From: JAGVUD01 sp052033935
GTDB taxonomy: Bacteria; Armatimonadota; UBA5829; DSUL01
Direction: 5' to 3'
Assembly (NCBI GenBank): GCA_052033935.1
Contig: JBPOJE010000008.1
Span: forward strand, 1-51,666
DNA: 51,666 nucleotides
Position 1 is the stretch's first letter. Every line of letters begins with the position of its first letter. Positions 38,180 to 46,525 of the stretch are shown one piece after another. The notes under the pieces were generated by a model, which ran no database searches, was not told the DNA's origin, and saw only the letters and a list, made by a program, of their open reading frames with translations. The position numbers and the translations under genes were made by a program.

Positions 38180-39127
38180 ATGCCGGCCTCATCACATGTC
38201 AAGGATGTGGAATCGCTGGTGCGGGAACTGGACGCGGCCATCGCCGGGGAGGTCCGGGCGAACGAGCCGATGTCTGCGCACACGACCTTGGGCCTCGGAG
38301 GTCCGGCCGATCTGTTCATCACGGCCGTGTCGCGCTCGGATCTGCAGGCGGTGCTGGAGTTCTGCCGAAACCATAAACTTCCGGTGATCCCCGTGGGGGA
38401 CGGCAGCAATCTGCTTGTGTCCGACACGGGCGTGCGGGGCGCGCTGGTGAAGCTTGGCGGGAAGTTCGACCAACTGAGTCTGCATGGTGAGGAGTTCACG
38501 GCGGGTGCGGGCGTGGGCATCAGCCAGGCAATCGCTGCTGCGGCTTCCGGCGGGCTGGGGGGGCTCGAAGTGCTCTACGGCGTGCCGGGCAGAGTCGGCG
38601 GCGGAGTCTATATGAACGCCGGGACGCGCCACGGATGGCTGTCCGATATCCTGCTTTCGGCTGAGCTAGTGGATCAGGACGGCGTCTCGCGAAGGGCGGG
38701 GCCGCGGGATCTGGAGATGTCCTACCGGCACTCTGCTCTTCAGGAGATGGATCCCCCGCCGTTTGTCGTCAGCGCCGTGTTCGGGCTGAGGGCCGAGGAA
38801 CCTTCGGCAGTGCGCGAGCGCATCGCTGCCCTGGCGCGCAGCCGGGGTGGCACCCAGCCGCTGAGCTTGCGGAGCTGCGGGTGCATGTTCCGCAACCCGG
38901 AGGGCGATTCCGCGGGCCGTCTCATTGACGCCGCCGGGCTCAAGGGTATGCGAGCCGGTGGGGTGGAGGTGTCCGAGAAGCACGCCAACTTCTTTGTTCG
39001 CAGGGGAGACGCGACTGCGTCCGATGTTTACAGGCTCGCGATGAAGGTTAAGCGGCGTGTTGCCGAAGAAACAGGTGTGGATCTGAAACTGGAAGTCAGG
39101 CTTTTGGGGGACTGGCCGGATGAGTGA
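38180..39127 (+). CDS. murB: UDP-N-acetylenolpyruvoylglucosamine reductase MurB
   Basis: 315 residues, ATG immediately after the murC stop. FAD-binding segments: HTTLGLGGPADLF, PVIPVGDGSNLLVSDTGVRG, EVLYGVPGRVGGGVYMNAG. MSYRHSALQ supplies the conserved Tyr-Arg. The catalytic proton donor, Ser in the GSxFxNP motif of most MurB proteins, is Cys235 here (SCGCMFRNP, 232-240). The C-terminal HANFFVRRGDATASDVYRL and final Glu region match type I/II MurB ends. Cys could replace Ser as acid, so activity is likely. Confidence 0.94.
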   Translation: MPASSHVKDVESLVRELDAAIAGEVRANEPMSAHTTLGLGGPADLFITAVSRSDLQAVLEFCRNHKLPVIPVGDGSNLLVSDTGVRGALVKLGGKFDQLSLHGEEFTAGAGVGISQAIAAAASGGLGGLEVLYGVPGRVGGGVYMNAGTRHGWLSDILLSAELVDQDGVSRRAGPRDLEMSYRHSALQEMDPPPFVVSAVFGLRAEEPSAVRERIAALARSRGGTQPLSLRSCGCMFRNPEGDSAGRLIDAAGLKGMRAGGVEVSEKHANFFVRRGDATASDVYRLAMKVKRRVAEETGVDLKLEVRLLGDWPDE

Positions 39128-40172
39128 GCGCCTGCAGGTCGCCATTTTGATGGGCGGCGCGTCGTCCGAGCGCGAAGTCTCGCTCGTCTCCGGCCGTGCG
39201 GTCATGGAGGCGATTGATACTGCGCGCTACCATGCCCGGCCTGTGGTCCTGGGCGCGGTGGGCAACAGCGTGTACTCCTGCCCGGCCGCTCTGTCCGGCG
39301 CGCGGGGGCGGGCCGCTGCCGTGCGGGAGGCCCCGGAGTCCATCTACAACGGCGCCGCCGTCCTCGCGGCCGAACTGACGGATGAGCACTCGCTTCCGGA
39401 TATCGTGTTTATCGCTCTTCATGGCCGCTACGGAGAAGACGGAACAGTGCAGGGCATGCTCGAGTTGCTGGGCATCCCATATACGGGCTCCGGTGTTCTG
39501 GCGAGCGCTCTGGCGATGGACAAGATCGCCACGAAGCGCGTTCTGGAGAGCTGTGAAGTGCCGACCCCCACGTGGACCAGTGTCACGGTGTGGGAGTATG
39601 CGCGCGGCGTCATGCCGGATGTCGCGGAGTCCTGCGGCTTCCCCGCTATTGTCAAACCCAATCGTGAGGGTTCAACCATCGGTGTGACGGTCGTCCACTC
39701 GCAGGACGGCGTCCGGGCTGCCGTTGAGGAAGCCCTGCGCCACGATACGAGTGTGCTGATCGAGAAGTTCGTGTGCGGGCGCGAGATTACCGTGGGCATC
39801 CTTGGCGCTCACGACCTGCAGATGCTGCCCATCGTCGAGATTCGGCCCCGCACCGGCTTCTACGACTACGAGGCGAAATACACGGCGGGACTTACCGAAA
39901 AGATCGTTCCGGCGCCGCTCGACGAGCCGGTCGTCGCGCAGGCGTTGAAAGCCGCGGAGCTGACCCACAGGGCTGTCGGGTGCAGCGGGATGTCGAGGGT
40001 GGACCTGATTATCCCGGAAAATGGGGAAGTCCCGGCGGTTCTGGAAGTGAACACGATACCGGGAATGACCCCGACGAGCCTGCTTCCGCGGGCCGCGCGG
40101 GCGGCAGGTATCTCGTTCACCGGTCTGATCAGCCGCATCATCGAGTGCGGCGTCGAAGAGGGTGCGCGCTAA
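39120..40172 (+). CDS. ddl: D-alanine--D-alanine ligase
   Basis: 350 residues; ATG 39120 overlaps the murB end by eight bases. ATP-grasp fold: VAILMGGASSEREVSLVSG, FIALHGRYGEDGTVQGMLE, GIPYTGSGVLASALAMDK, VIEKFVCGREITVG-like segment (here LIEKFVCGREITVGILG), and VLEVNTIPGMTPTSLLP with the metal-binding Glu and Asn. It makes the D-Ala-D-Ala used by MurF. Confidence 0.95.
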   Translation: MSERLQVAILMGGASSEREVSLVSGRAVMEAIDTARYHARPVVLGAVGNSVYSCPAALSGARGRAAAVREAPESIYNGAAVLAAELTDEHSLPDIVFIALHGRYGEDGTVQGMLELLGIPYTGSGVLASALAMDKIATKRVLESCEVPTPTWTSVTVWEYARGVMPDVAESCGFPAIVKPNREGSTIGVTVVHSQDGVRAAVEEALRHDTSVLIEKFVCGREITVGILGAHDLQMLPIVEIRPRTGFYDYEAKYTAGLTEKIVPAPLDEPVVAQALKAAELTHRAVGCSGMSRVDLIIPENGEVPAVLEVNTIPGMTPTSLLPRAARAAGISFTGLISRIIECGVEEGAR

Positions 40173-40173
40173 A

Positions 40174-40947
40174 ATGGCGAAACCCCTGTACCCGGACGCA
40201 ATCTCCATAGACCGGCGGGCCCGAAGGCTGCTGAGGCTGCGCAGGCGGGTGCGCCGGATTACGGCTCTGGTGTGCCTGGTTCTTGCCGCTGAGGTTATGG
40301 CGTTCGCGTTCACATCGCCGCATCTGCGCATCAACAGAGTTGCCGTCGAGGGAGCGAAAGGCGCTCTTGCGGCCGAGGCGCTTTCGGAGATGCAGACCGG
40401 AATAGGTGCAAACATCTTCCTCGCGCCTCTCGATGAACTCTCGCGCAAACTGTCCGGGGTGGCGCCGTTCCGGTCCGTCACTGTCAGCCGAAGATGGCCG
40501 CTGACGCTGGTCGCCACCGTGAGCCTGCGCACCCCGTACGCCATTGTGCGAAGCGGGCAGGCTGGCTATCTTGTGGACGGTGCGCTCATCCCCTATGCCG
40601 CCACATCGGGGTCTTCGAAACGGCTGCCTGAATTTGCCATCCCTTCAGGATCAAGCCCGAAACTTGGTCAGAATTGGCCAAATCGTTATCTGCAGGCTTC
40701 GGCGAAGAGCTACGAAGCCGCCCGGGATAGAGGCCTCAAAGTTAGACGAATTTCGATTGACCGGTCCGGGGATATGTGCTTTAATATCGAATGCGGAATT
40801 CGGATCCGGGCCGGAGCGCCGCAGGACATCGAGCGCAAACTCTGGGTGGCGGCGCAGTTCCTCGCTTCGAAGAAGGTGCCGCTTGATAGGATTGACTATG
40901 TTGACGTGAGTTGCCCGGCCGCTCCAGTGTACGCGCCGAAGCGCTGA
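40174..40947 (+). CDS. ftsQ: Cell division protein FtsQ (POTRA domain)
   Basis: 257 residues from ATG 40174, two bases after the ddl stop. Basic cytoplasmic tail (RRARRLLRLRRRVRR), one membrane segment (ITALVCLVLAAEVMAFAF), then a POTRA domain beginning LRINRVAVEGAKG and continuing with APFRSVTVSRRWPLTLVATV. The rest matches the FtsQ beta domain loosely. It links FtsL/FtsB-type proteins to the division machinery. Confidence 0.85.
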   Translation: MAKPLYPDAISIDRRARRLLRLRRRVRRITALVCLVLAAEVMAFAFTSPHLRINRVAVEGAKGALAAEALSEMQTGIGANIFLAPLDELSRKLSGVAPFRSVTVSRRWPLTLVATVSLRTPYAIVRSGQAGYLVDGALIPYAATSGSSKRLPEFAIPSGSSPKLGQNWPNRYLQASAKSYEAARDRGLKVRRISIDRSGDMCFNIECGIRIRAGAPQDIERKLWVAAQFLASKKVPLDRIDYVDVSCPAAPVYAPKR

Positions 40948-41053
40948 GGCGGCGCTGGGTAAAGGATTTCGGCCTGTACTTATACACGCTGGGCGGTGAA
41001 GAGCGCGGATCCGCCGCACGGGCCGGTACGGGAGTGGGATTCAGGAAGTCGCA

Positions 41054-41806
41054 ATGAACGGGATTTTCAGCCGGTTGTCCACGCGCAACTGGCTGTTTTA
41101 CGTCACAGCCATGTGTTTTCTGCTGGGAGGTTTGCTGGCGGCAAACCTTAACACTCAGGGCTCGCTCAGGGCAGAACTGGGCGCGGGCGGAAGTGCCCGC
41201 CTTCCCTGGCTGGTTGAGACGCTGAAAGAGCAGAGGGACACGAACGCGCAGCTCAAGAACACCATCAGCGATCTTCGAGAGCAGGTTGCGGACTACGAGG
41301 CCGACCTGGCAAAGAGCGGCAGGCAGGCGAGCACGCTGAACCGCGAACTGCAGGACCTGAAGTTCCTCGTGGGCCTTAGTGCCGCTGTCGGCCCCGGAGT
41401 GGTGGTGACCCTGAACGATGACAGGTCGAAGAAGATTGGCGACCCGGAGTCTGATCTTTATGTTGTTCACGACTACGACCTGCGCAATCTGGTTAACGAG
41501 CTTTTTTCCGCCGGTGCCGAGGCGATTGCCATTAATGATCAGAGAATCGTGGCCAGGACGGCCATTCGATGCGTCGGGCCGAATATCATGATCAACGGTG
41601 AGCCGACCGCCGCCGAGTTCGTTGTGCGGGCCATCGGCAGCCCGCATGATCTCGAAGGGGCGCTCAACATCCCGAACGGCATCATTGATGTCCTTCGGAT
41701 GGGGGTGAAGGTCAAGGTCGAAAAGGCAGAAAAAGTGCAGGTGCCAGCGTATTCCGGCGCCACCCACGTGAAACACGCTCGCCCGGCGGGTCCGGGAAAA
41801 GAGTAG
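41054..41806 (+). CDS. DUF881 family protein
   Basis: 250 residues; AGGAAG upstream of the ATG. One N-terminal membrane segment (WLFYVTAMCFLLGGLLAANL), a coiled coil of about 60 residues (LVETLKEQRDTNAQLKNTIS onward), then the DUF881 core: VGPGVVVTLNDD, DLRNLVNELFSAGAEAIAIN, DQRIVARTAIRCVGPNIMIN. Proteins of this type sit next to sbp and ftsA/ftsZ in Firmicutes, Actinobacteria and related lineages, with no settled function. About 106 bases separate it from ftsQ, room for a promoter, but none is convincing. Confidence 0.92.
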   Translation: MNGIFSRLSTRNWLFYVTAMCFLLGGLLAANLNTQGSLRAELGAGGSARLPWLVETLKEQRDTNAQLKNTISDLREQVADYEADLAKSGRQASTLNRELQDLKFLVGLSAAVGPGVVVTLNDDRSKKIGDPESDLYVVHDYDLRNLVNELFSAGAEAIAINDQRIVARTAIRCVGPNIMINGEPTAAEFVVRAIGSPHDLEGALNIPNGIIDVLRMGVKVKVEKAEKVQVPAYSGATHVKHARPAGPGKE

Positions 41807-41821
41807 GGGGACAGGCAAAAG

Positions 41822-42181
41822 GTGCTGCTGCTCCCGGTTCTGGCGCTGGTTATCGGTTTCTTCGTTGTCTTTGTGACGAAGTGGACAATACCTCCCCAGT
41901 ACGCGAGCTATCTGGCGCTCGCGGCGCTGGCTGGCCTGGATTCTGTTTTTGGCGGAATCAGGGCGGGGCTTGAGGGCAAGTTCCATACCGATGTGTTTCT
42001 TTCGGGTTTTGTTGTCAACACTCTGCTGGCGGCTTCGCTGGCGTGGCTGGGGGATCAGATCGGCGTGGATCTGCTGTTAGCTGCTGTTGTGGCGCTGGGA
42101 GGACGGGTGTTTCTGAATCTGTCGCTCATCAGGCGTTACTGGCTGACGCAGGCATCCGTGTCGCGGCGGCGCGACGGGTAA
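41822..42181 (+). CDS. sbp: Small basic protein Sbp (DUF1290)
   Basis: 119 residues from GTG 41822. Three membrane segments: LLLPVLALVIGFFVVFVT, YLALAALAGLDSVFGGIRAG and a region near VVNTLLAASLAWLGDQIGVD. The central ALAGLDSVFGGIRAGLEGKF followed by FHTDVFLSGF is diagnostic of DUF1290. It is a membrane protein of unknown role, next to DUF881 and ftsA as in many Gram-positive genomes. Confidence 0.92.
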   Translation: MLLLPVLALVIGFFVVFVTKWTIPPQYASYLALAALAGLDSVFGGIRAGLEGKFHTDVFLSGFVVNTLLAASLAWLGDQIGVDLLLAAVVALGGRVFLNLSLIRRYWLTQASVSRRRDG

Positions 42182-42233
42182 AGAGTATGCGAGCGTGGGC
42201 GCCGGGGCAAGAACCCGGCGACAGGGGGTTCTT

Positions 42234-43463
42234 GTGAGTCAAAGCGAACTGATTGCCGGGCTGGATATCGGCACCACGAAGACATGCGTGGTGATTGCCG
42301 AGGCGCGGCCCGGGGGCACGCCGGACATCATTGGCGAAGGGCTCGTTCCGTCGGCGGGCATTCAACGCGGCGTGGTGGTGGACATAGAAAAGGCGGGGCA
42401 GGTGGTGCGGCAGGCGGCCGAGATGGCGCAGCGTGTGTCCGGGGTGCAGATCTCAAGCGTCTATGCGGGAGTTGTGGGCGAGCATATCGCATCTGTCAAC
42501 TCGAAGGCGATGGTGTCCATTCCGTCAACGCAGCGCCAGATACGGCAGGCTGATGTGGACCGAGCCGTCGAGGCTTCGCGGGTTGTGGTGCTGCCGCCAG
42601 AGAAGGAGATCATCCACGCAATTCCGCGGGGATTCTCGATTGATGGGCAGGACGGCGTGGAGAACCCGGTCGGGATGAGCGGGGCCGCGCTGGGTGTGGA
42701 GACCCACATCGTCCACGGGCTCAAGACGCATATTGAGAATCTGGCAAGGGCCGTGCACTACGCTGGACTGCGTATCGAACGCATCGTGCTCGGGACGCAT
42801 GCCGCGTCGAGGGTCGCGCTCAGCGAGCAGGAGAAGAAGCTCGGTGTCGTGCTGGTGGACATGGGCGGCGGAACGACGGGTATCGCTGTTTACGCGAACG
42901 GCAGCATCCGCCACTCGGTCACGCTGCCCGTGGGCGGAAACAACATGATGCAGGACCTCGCCGTCGGGCTGCAGTGTTCGCTCAGCGAGGCGGAGAGGGT
43001 CAAGATTGAGAGAGGCGCGGCGGTTTCGGTGGGAACGGAAGACACATTCGAGTTCATGAGGATCGGCGCAACGGAGCCGAGCAGGCTTCCGTGCAGCCTC
43101 CTGGTCGAAATTCTGGAGCCGCGTGTGTCCGAGATGTTCCAGATGATCGGCGAGGTGATCGAGAAGGGCGGCTGCAAGGGAGCCGCGCCGGGAGGGCTGG
43201 TGCTGGTCGGGGGTGCGTCCCGCCTGCGTGGGCTAACCACGGTGGGCGAGCGGACGCTCAAAACGCCTGTGAGGCGGGCGAGGCTTGCGCCTCTGGGTGG
43301 TATCGGCAACTCGATTTCTGATGCCACGCACGCCGCGGCGTTGGGCCTGGCGTTGAGCGCGGTGGCTGATTCCCACCAGCCGGCCGCCGTGCCAATCAAA
43401 GGTTGGAGCGGTTTCGTGGCAAAGATCAAGCAGTCCTGGCTTCTGGGAACGGACGATTCCTGA
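42234..43463 (+). CDS. ftsA: Cell division protein FtsA
   Basis: 409 residues from GTG 42234, with AGGGGG upstream; the frame is open to 42195. Actin-like ATPase: LIAGLDIGTTKTCVVIAE (phosphate 1), VVLVDMGGGTTGIAVYANG (phosphate 2), and GLVLVGGASRLRGL (adenosine motif). The C-terminus (WSGFVAKIKQSWLLG) can form the amphipathic helix that tethers FtsA and FtsZ to the membrane. It ends 35 bases before ftsZ. Confidence 0.95.
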   Translation: MSQSELIAGLDIGTTKTCVVIAEARPGGTPDIIGEGLVPSAGIQRGVVVDIEKAGQVVRQAAEMAQRVSGVQISSVYAGVVGEHIASVNSKAMVSIPSTQRQIRQADVDRAVEASRVVVLPPEKEIIHAIPRGFSIDGQDGVENPVGMSGAALGVETHIVHGLKTHIENLARAVHYAGLRIERIVLGTHAASRVALSEQEKKLGVVLVDMGGGTTGIAVYANGSIRHSVTLPVGGNNMMQDLAVGLQCSLSEAERVKIERGAAVSVGTEDTFEFMRIGATEPSRLPCSLLVEILEPRVSEMFQMIGEVIEKGGCKGAAPGGLVLVGGASRLRGLTTVGERTLKTPVRRARLAPLGGIGNSISDATHAAALGLALSAVADSHQPAAVPIKGWSGFVAKIKQSWLLGTDDS

Positions 43464-43498
43464 GGTTTTACAGCGAGGTTCATAAGGAAGGGCAACCA

Positions 43499-44611
43499 AT
43501 GCAAGAGAGGCGAAAGGCGAGCGGTAGTACGACGATCAAGGTGATCGGGGTCGGCGGCGCGGGCTGCAATGCCGTCAACCGGATGATCGAAACGGGTCTC
43601 GAGGGAGTGGAGTTCGTTTCCATGAACACCGACGACCAGGTTCTCGACAGGGCTCAGTGCGAGCACAAAGTTCAGCTCGGCGAGGAGCTTACGAAGGGGC
43701 GCGGCGCCGGGGGCAATCCGCAAATCGGAATGGAGGCGGCAAAAGAGAGCATCCAGGAGGTCAGCCGCGCCGTTGACTCGGCGGCTATGGTGTTTATCAC
43801 CGCGGGCATGGGCGGCGGCACTGGAACGGGCGCAGCACCGGTGGTGGCCGAAGCGTCCAAACAGGCCGGCGCTCTCACTGTTGCCGTTGTCACCAAGCCC
43901 TTCACTTTTGAAGGCCCCAGAAAGCAGCGGATCGCGGAGCAGGGCATTGCCGAACTGAGCAAGCAGGTGGATGCGGTCATCGTCATTCCCAACGACCGCC
44001 TGACCGAGGTGGCCGATCGCCACGTCACATTCGTGGACGCGTTCCGGATGGCCGACGACGTGCTCCGCCAGGGGGTTCAGGGCATCTCGGACATCATCCA
44101 GATTGCCGGCATCATCAATGTGGACTTCGCTGACGTGAAGAGCATCATGGAGAACGCTGGAACCGCGCTAATGGGCATCGGCATCGGCACCGGTGACGAT
44201 CGGGCCGCCATGGCGGCCCGCGCCGCGATATCGAGCCCGATGCTCGAAACCAACGTGAACGGCGCGCGGGGAGTGCTCTTTAATATCTCTGGCGGCAGCG
44301 ACCTCGGAATCAGCGAGGTCAACGAGGCGGCGACCATCATCTGCGACGCAACGGACAAGGAGAACGCCGACATCATCTTTGGTGCGGTCATTGATCCTAC
44401 CCTCGACGGCGAGGTTCGCATCACGGTGCTCGCGACGGGTTTCGCGGCAGATTACGGCCGCAGGCTGGACCCGTCCTCGCACAAATCTGTTGCCGCGCCT
44501 GAATCCGAGCCCGTGTCCGAGCAGTCGCTGCTGCAGGAAGTTAGGACTCCCGAGTTCATTCCCGAACGCAACGAGGACATCCCGACCTTCCTCAGAAAGC
44601 CCCAGCCCTAG
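43499..44611 (+). CDS. ftsZ: Cell division GTPase FtsZ
   Basis: 370 residues from ATG 43499, with AAGGAAGGG upstream; the longer open frame inside ftsA is not homologous. IKVIGVGGAGCNAVNRMIE, the tubulin signature AGMGGGTGTGAAPVVAE, and the T7 loop NVDFADVKSIMENAG are all present. After a short variable linker the C-terminal peptide EDIPTFLRKPQP, which binds FtsA and other partners, ends the protein. It is the last gene of the cluster. Confidence 0.97.
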   Translation: MQERRKASGSTTIKVIGVGGAGCNAVNRMIETGLEGVEFVSMNTDDQVLDRAQCEHKVQLGEELTKGRGAGGNPQIGMEAAKESIQEVSRAVDSAAMVFITAGMGGGTGTGAAPVVAEASKQAGALTVAVVTKPFTFEGPRKQRIAEQGIAELSKQVDAVIVIPNDRLTEVADRHVTFVDAFRMADDVLRQGVQGISDIIQIAGIINVDFADVKSIMENAGTALMGIGIGTGDDRAAMAARAAISSPMLETNVNGARGVLFNISGGSDLGISEVNEAATIICDATDKENADIIFGAVIDPTLDGEVRITVLATGFAADYGRRLDPSSHKSVAAPESEPVSEQSLLQEVRTPEFIPERNEDIPTFLRKPQP

Positions 44612-44619
44612 GTTCGTCA

Positions 44620-44651
44620 GCGGTGGGTGCCAGCCTCCTGACGCCCACCGC
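44620..44651. terminator. Bidirectional hairpin after ftsZ
   Basis: GCGGTGGGTG (44620-44629) pairs with CGCCCACCGC (44642-44651), ten pairs with one wobble, loop of 12. It lies between the stops of ftsZ (plus) and dsbD (minus). There is no long T-run on either strand. Confidence 0.6.
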
Positions 44652-44657
44652 AAAACC

Positions 44658-46430
44658 CTATCGCCCCGGCTGCCCCAGGGCCTCGCGCATGTGCCGTGCC
44701 AGGTCTTCTCCGGGAATAGCCGTCAGCACGCGGCTGCCCGTTTCGCTCCCGTCCGGCCCCAGGAACAGCACCGCCGGAACCCCGCGGATCTGATAGCGCT
44801 CCACGAGCGATTTGACTTCTTCTGAAAGGTCACCGGACAGGTCCGCCTTCAGCTTCACGAACTGCTCGCCCGTGCGACTTACCTCGGGGTCGCGGAACGC
44901 TCCGGCCTCGAGCTCGCGGCAGGGCGGGCACCAGTTCGCCGAGAAATCGAGCATCACCGGTTTGCCGTCCGCCTGCGCCTGCCGGACGGCTTCGGCGGAG
45001 TACGGCTCGAAGACAAGCCCCGGTCCCGCTGCTTTCGGCGCAAGCATCCACGCTCCGAGCGCGACGAGCGCCACGCCCCAGATGATGCGTACTGCCCCGA
45101 GCGTGACTGGCCGGAAGCCCGATTTGTCGGCGATGCCCAGCCACACGCCGGAGGCCAGCGCCAGCGCTCCTCCCATCAGCGTCGCCGCGCGCGCGCCGAT
45201 GATGGGATTGACGAGCCAGATCGCCACGCCGAAGAGCAGCACGCCCATCGCCTTCTTCACCCACATCATCCAGACGCCCGAGCGTGGAAGCTCGCCGGAG
45301 AAGATCGCAAGCACGAGAAGCGGCGTGGATATGCCGATGGCCAGCACGAAGAAGAGCAGGAACCCGAGTAGCGGATTCGCCAGCGCTCCCACGAACGCCA
45401 GAAGCGCAATCGTCGCGGGGCCGGTGCAGGGCGCGGCCACGAATCCAAAGACAAGTCCCATCGCGAATGCGCCGCCGAACCCGGCCTTCCCCCCGGAGCG
45501 GCTGGCGATGAACGCAGGCGGACGAAGTTCGAACAGCCCGAGCATGCTCAGGCCCATCAACGCCACAATTGCCGCCAGGGTCCAGAGGACGTAAGGGTTG
45601 GATAGCCACGAGCCGAACAGAGCGCCCGACGAAGCGGCGATCACTCCCAGCACCGAGTATGTCAGCGATATCCCGGCCACATACGTCAGCGCCAGAACTG
45701 CCGTCCTGCGGCGATCGTCAGACGCCTGCGACCGGAAGTAGCCGAGAGTCACGGGAATCAACGGAAACACGCAGGGGGTCAGGCTCAGTCCGAGCCCAGC
45801 GAAGTACACCGCCACGAGCAGCACCAGCCAGCCGTTCCTGTCCGCGATCTTCGCGAAGTAGTTGCCCTTCTCCGCCGTGGCCGTTGGCGGAGCGGCGTCC
45901 GAAGGTGCCCACGAAGGCTGCACGGGCGGTGAGGGCTTGCTGCCCACCGTGAGTGTCAGCGTGGTCCCGGCGTAATCCGGAGGCAGGCACTGCTCATCGC
46001 TGCACGCCTGATAGTCGAGCCGGACCTTCAGTGTCACCACTCCGTGTCTGACATCCGGGCCAATCCGTACGCTCCCCGTGAAGACAGGGGTTTCCGGAAA
46101 CACAGACCACTTCTTGCCCTTTGCGAAGGCGAACTCTTGCATTTCCGCGGGCGGATACTCGATGCCGGTAACCGTGATGCCTGCTGGGGCCTCCACGGTC
46201 AGCTCCGTGGGGACGATGTAGTTCTCTGCTGGACTGTTCGACTGGATGTGGTGGCCCGGCTCCACGTGCGCGCGCACCCAGAGCGCCGTTTCGTCACCCG
46301 GTGCCACCGTGCTGTTGCGCACGGCAGCCTCTGTCGTGACGATCTCCGGCGCGCCTCCCCCGACCGCCTGTCCGTACGCGGTGGCCGCCGTGGCTAGCGC
46401 AAGCCAGAACACCAGTACGTATCTCTTCAA
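44658..46430 (-). CDS. dsbD: Thiol:disulfide interchange protein DsbD
   Basis: 590 residues. Signal peptide MKRYVLVFWLALATAATAYG. The periplasmic N-terminal domain has the redox pair in YQACSDEQCLPP (about 142-149). The membrane domain has about eight segments with LTPCVFPLIPVTLGYFR and AAPCTGPATIALLAFVG, each holding one Cys. The C-terminal thioredoxin domain has WCPPCRELE (about 500). All three pairs are present, so electrons should flow from thioredoxin to periplasmic substrates. It stands alone on the minus strand. Confidence 0.94.
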   Translation of the reverse strand: MKRYVLVFWLALATAATAYGQAVGGGAPEIVTTEAAVRNSTVAPGDETALWVRAHVEPGHHIQSNSPAENYIVPTELTVEAPAGITVTGIEYPPAEMQEFAFAKGKKWSVFPETPVFTGSVRIGPDVRHGVVTLKVRLDYQACSDEQCLPPDYAGTTLTLTVGSKPSPPVQPSWAPSDAAPPTATAEKGNYFAKIADRNGWLVLLVAVYFAGLGLSLTPCVFPLIPVTLGYFRSQASDDRRRTAVLALTYVAGISLTYSVLGVIAASSGALFGSWLSNPYVLWTLAAIVALMGLSMLGLFELRPPAFIASRSGGKAGFGGAFAMGLVFGFVAAPCTGPATIALLAFVGALANPLLGFLLFFVLAIGISTPLLVLAIFSGELPRSGVWMMWVKKAMGVLLFGVAIWLVNPIIGARAATLMGGALALASGVWLGIADKSGFRPVTLGAVRIIWGVALVALGAWMLAPKAAGPGLVFEPYSAEAVRQAQADGKPVMLDFSANWCPPCRELEAGAFRDPEVSRTGEQFVKLKADLSGDLSEEVKSLVERYQIRGVPAVLFLGPDGSETGSRVLTAIPGEDLARHMREALGQPGR

Positions 46431-46525
46431 AATGCCGAACCTCCGCCGGAGGAATCGCTCCGGTTACCATGGATAACGCACCTGCCCGCCCGATGTTCCG
46501 TGTCTCCGTCCCGCGTCTCCGCGAT

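Noticed and set aside
43403..43498. Longer N-terminus for FtsZ starting inside ftsA
   Set aside because: The extra 32 residues translate the end of ftsA in another frame; ATG 43499 has a good ribosome site.
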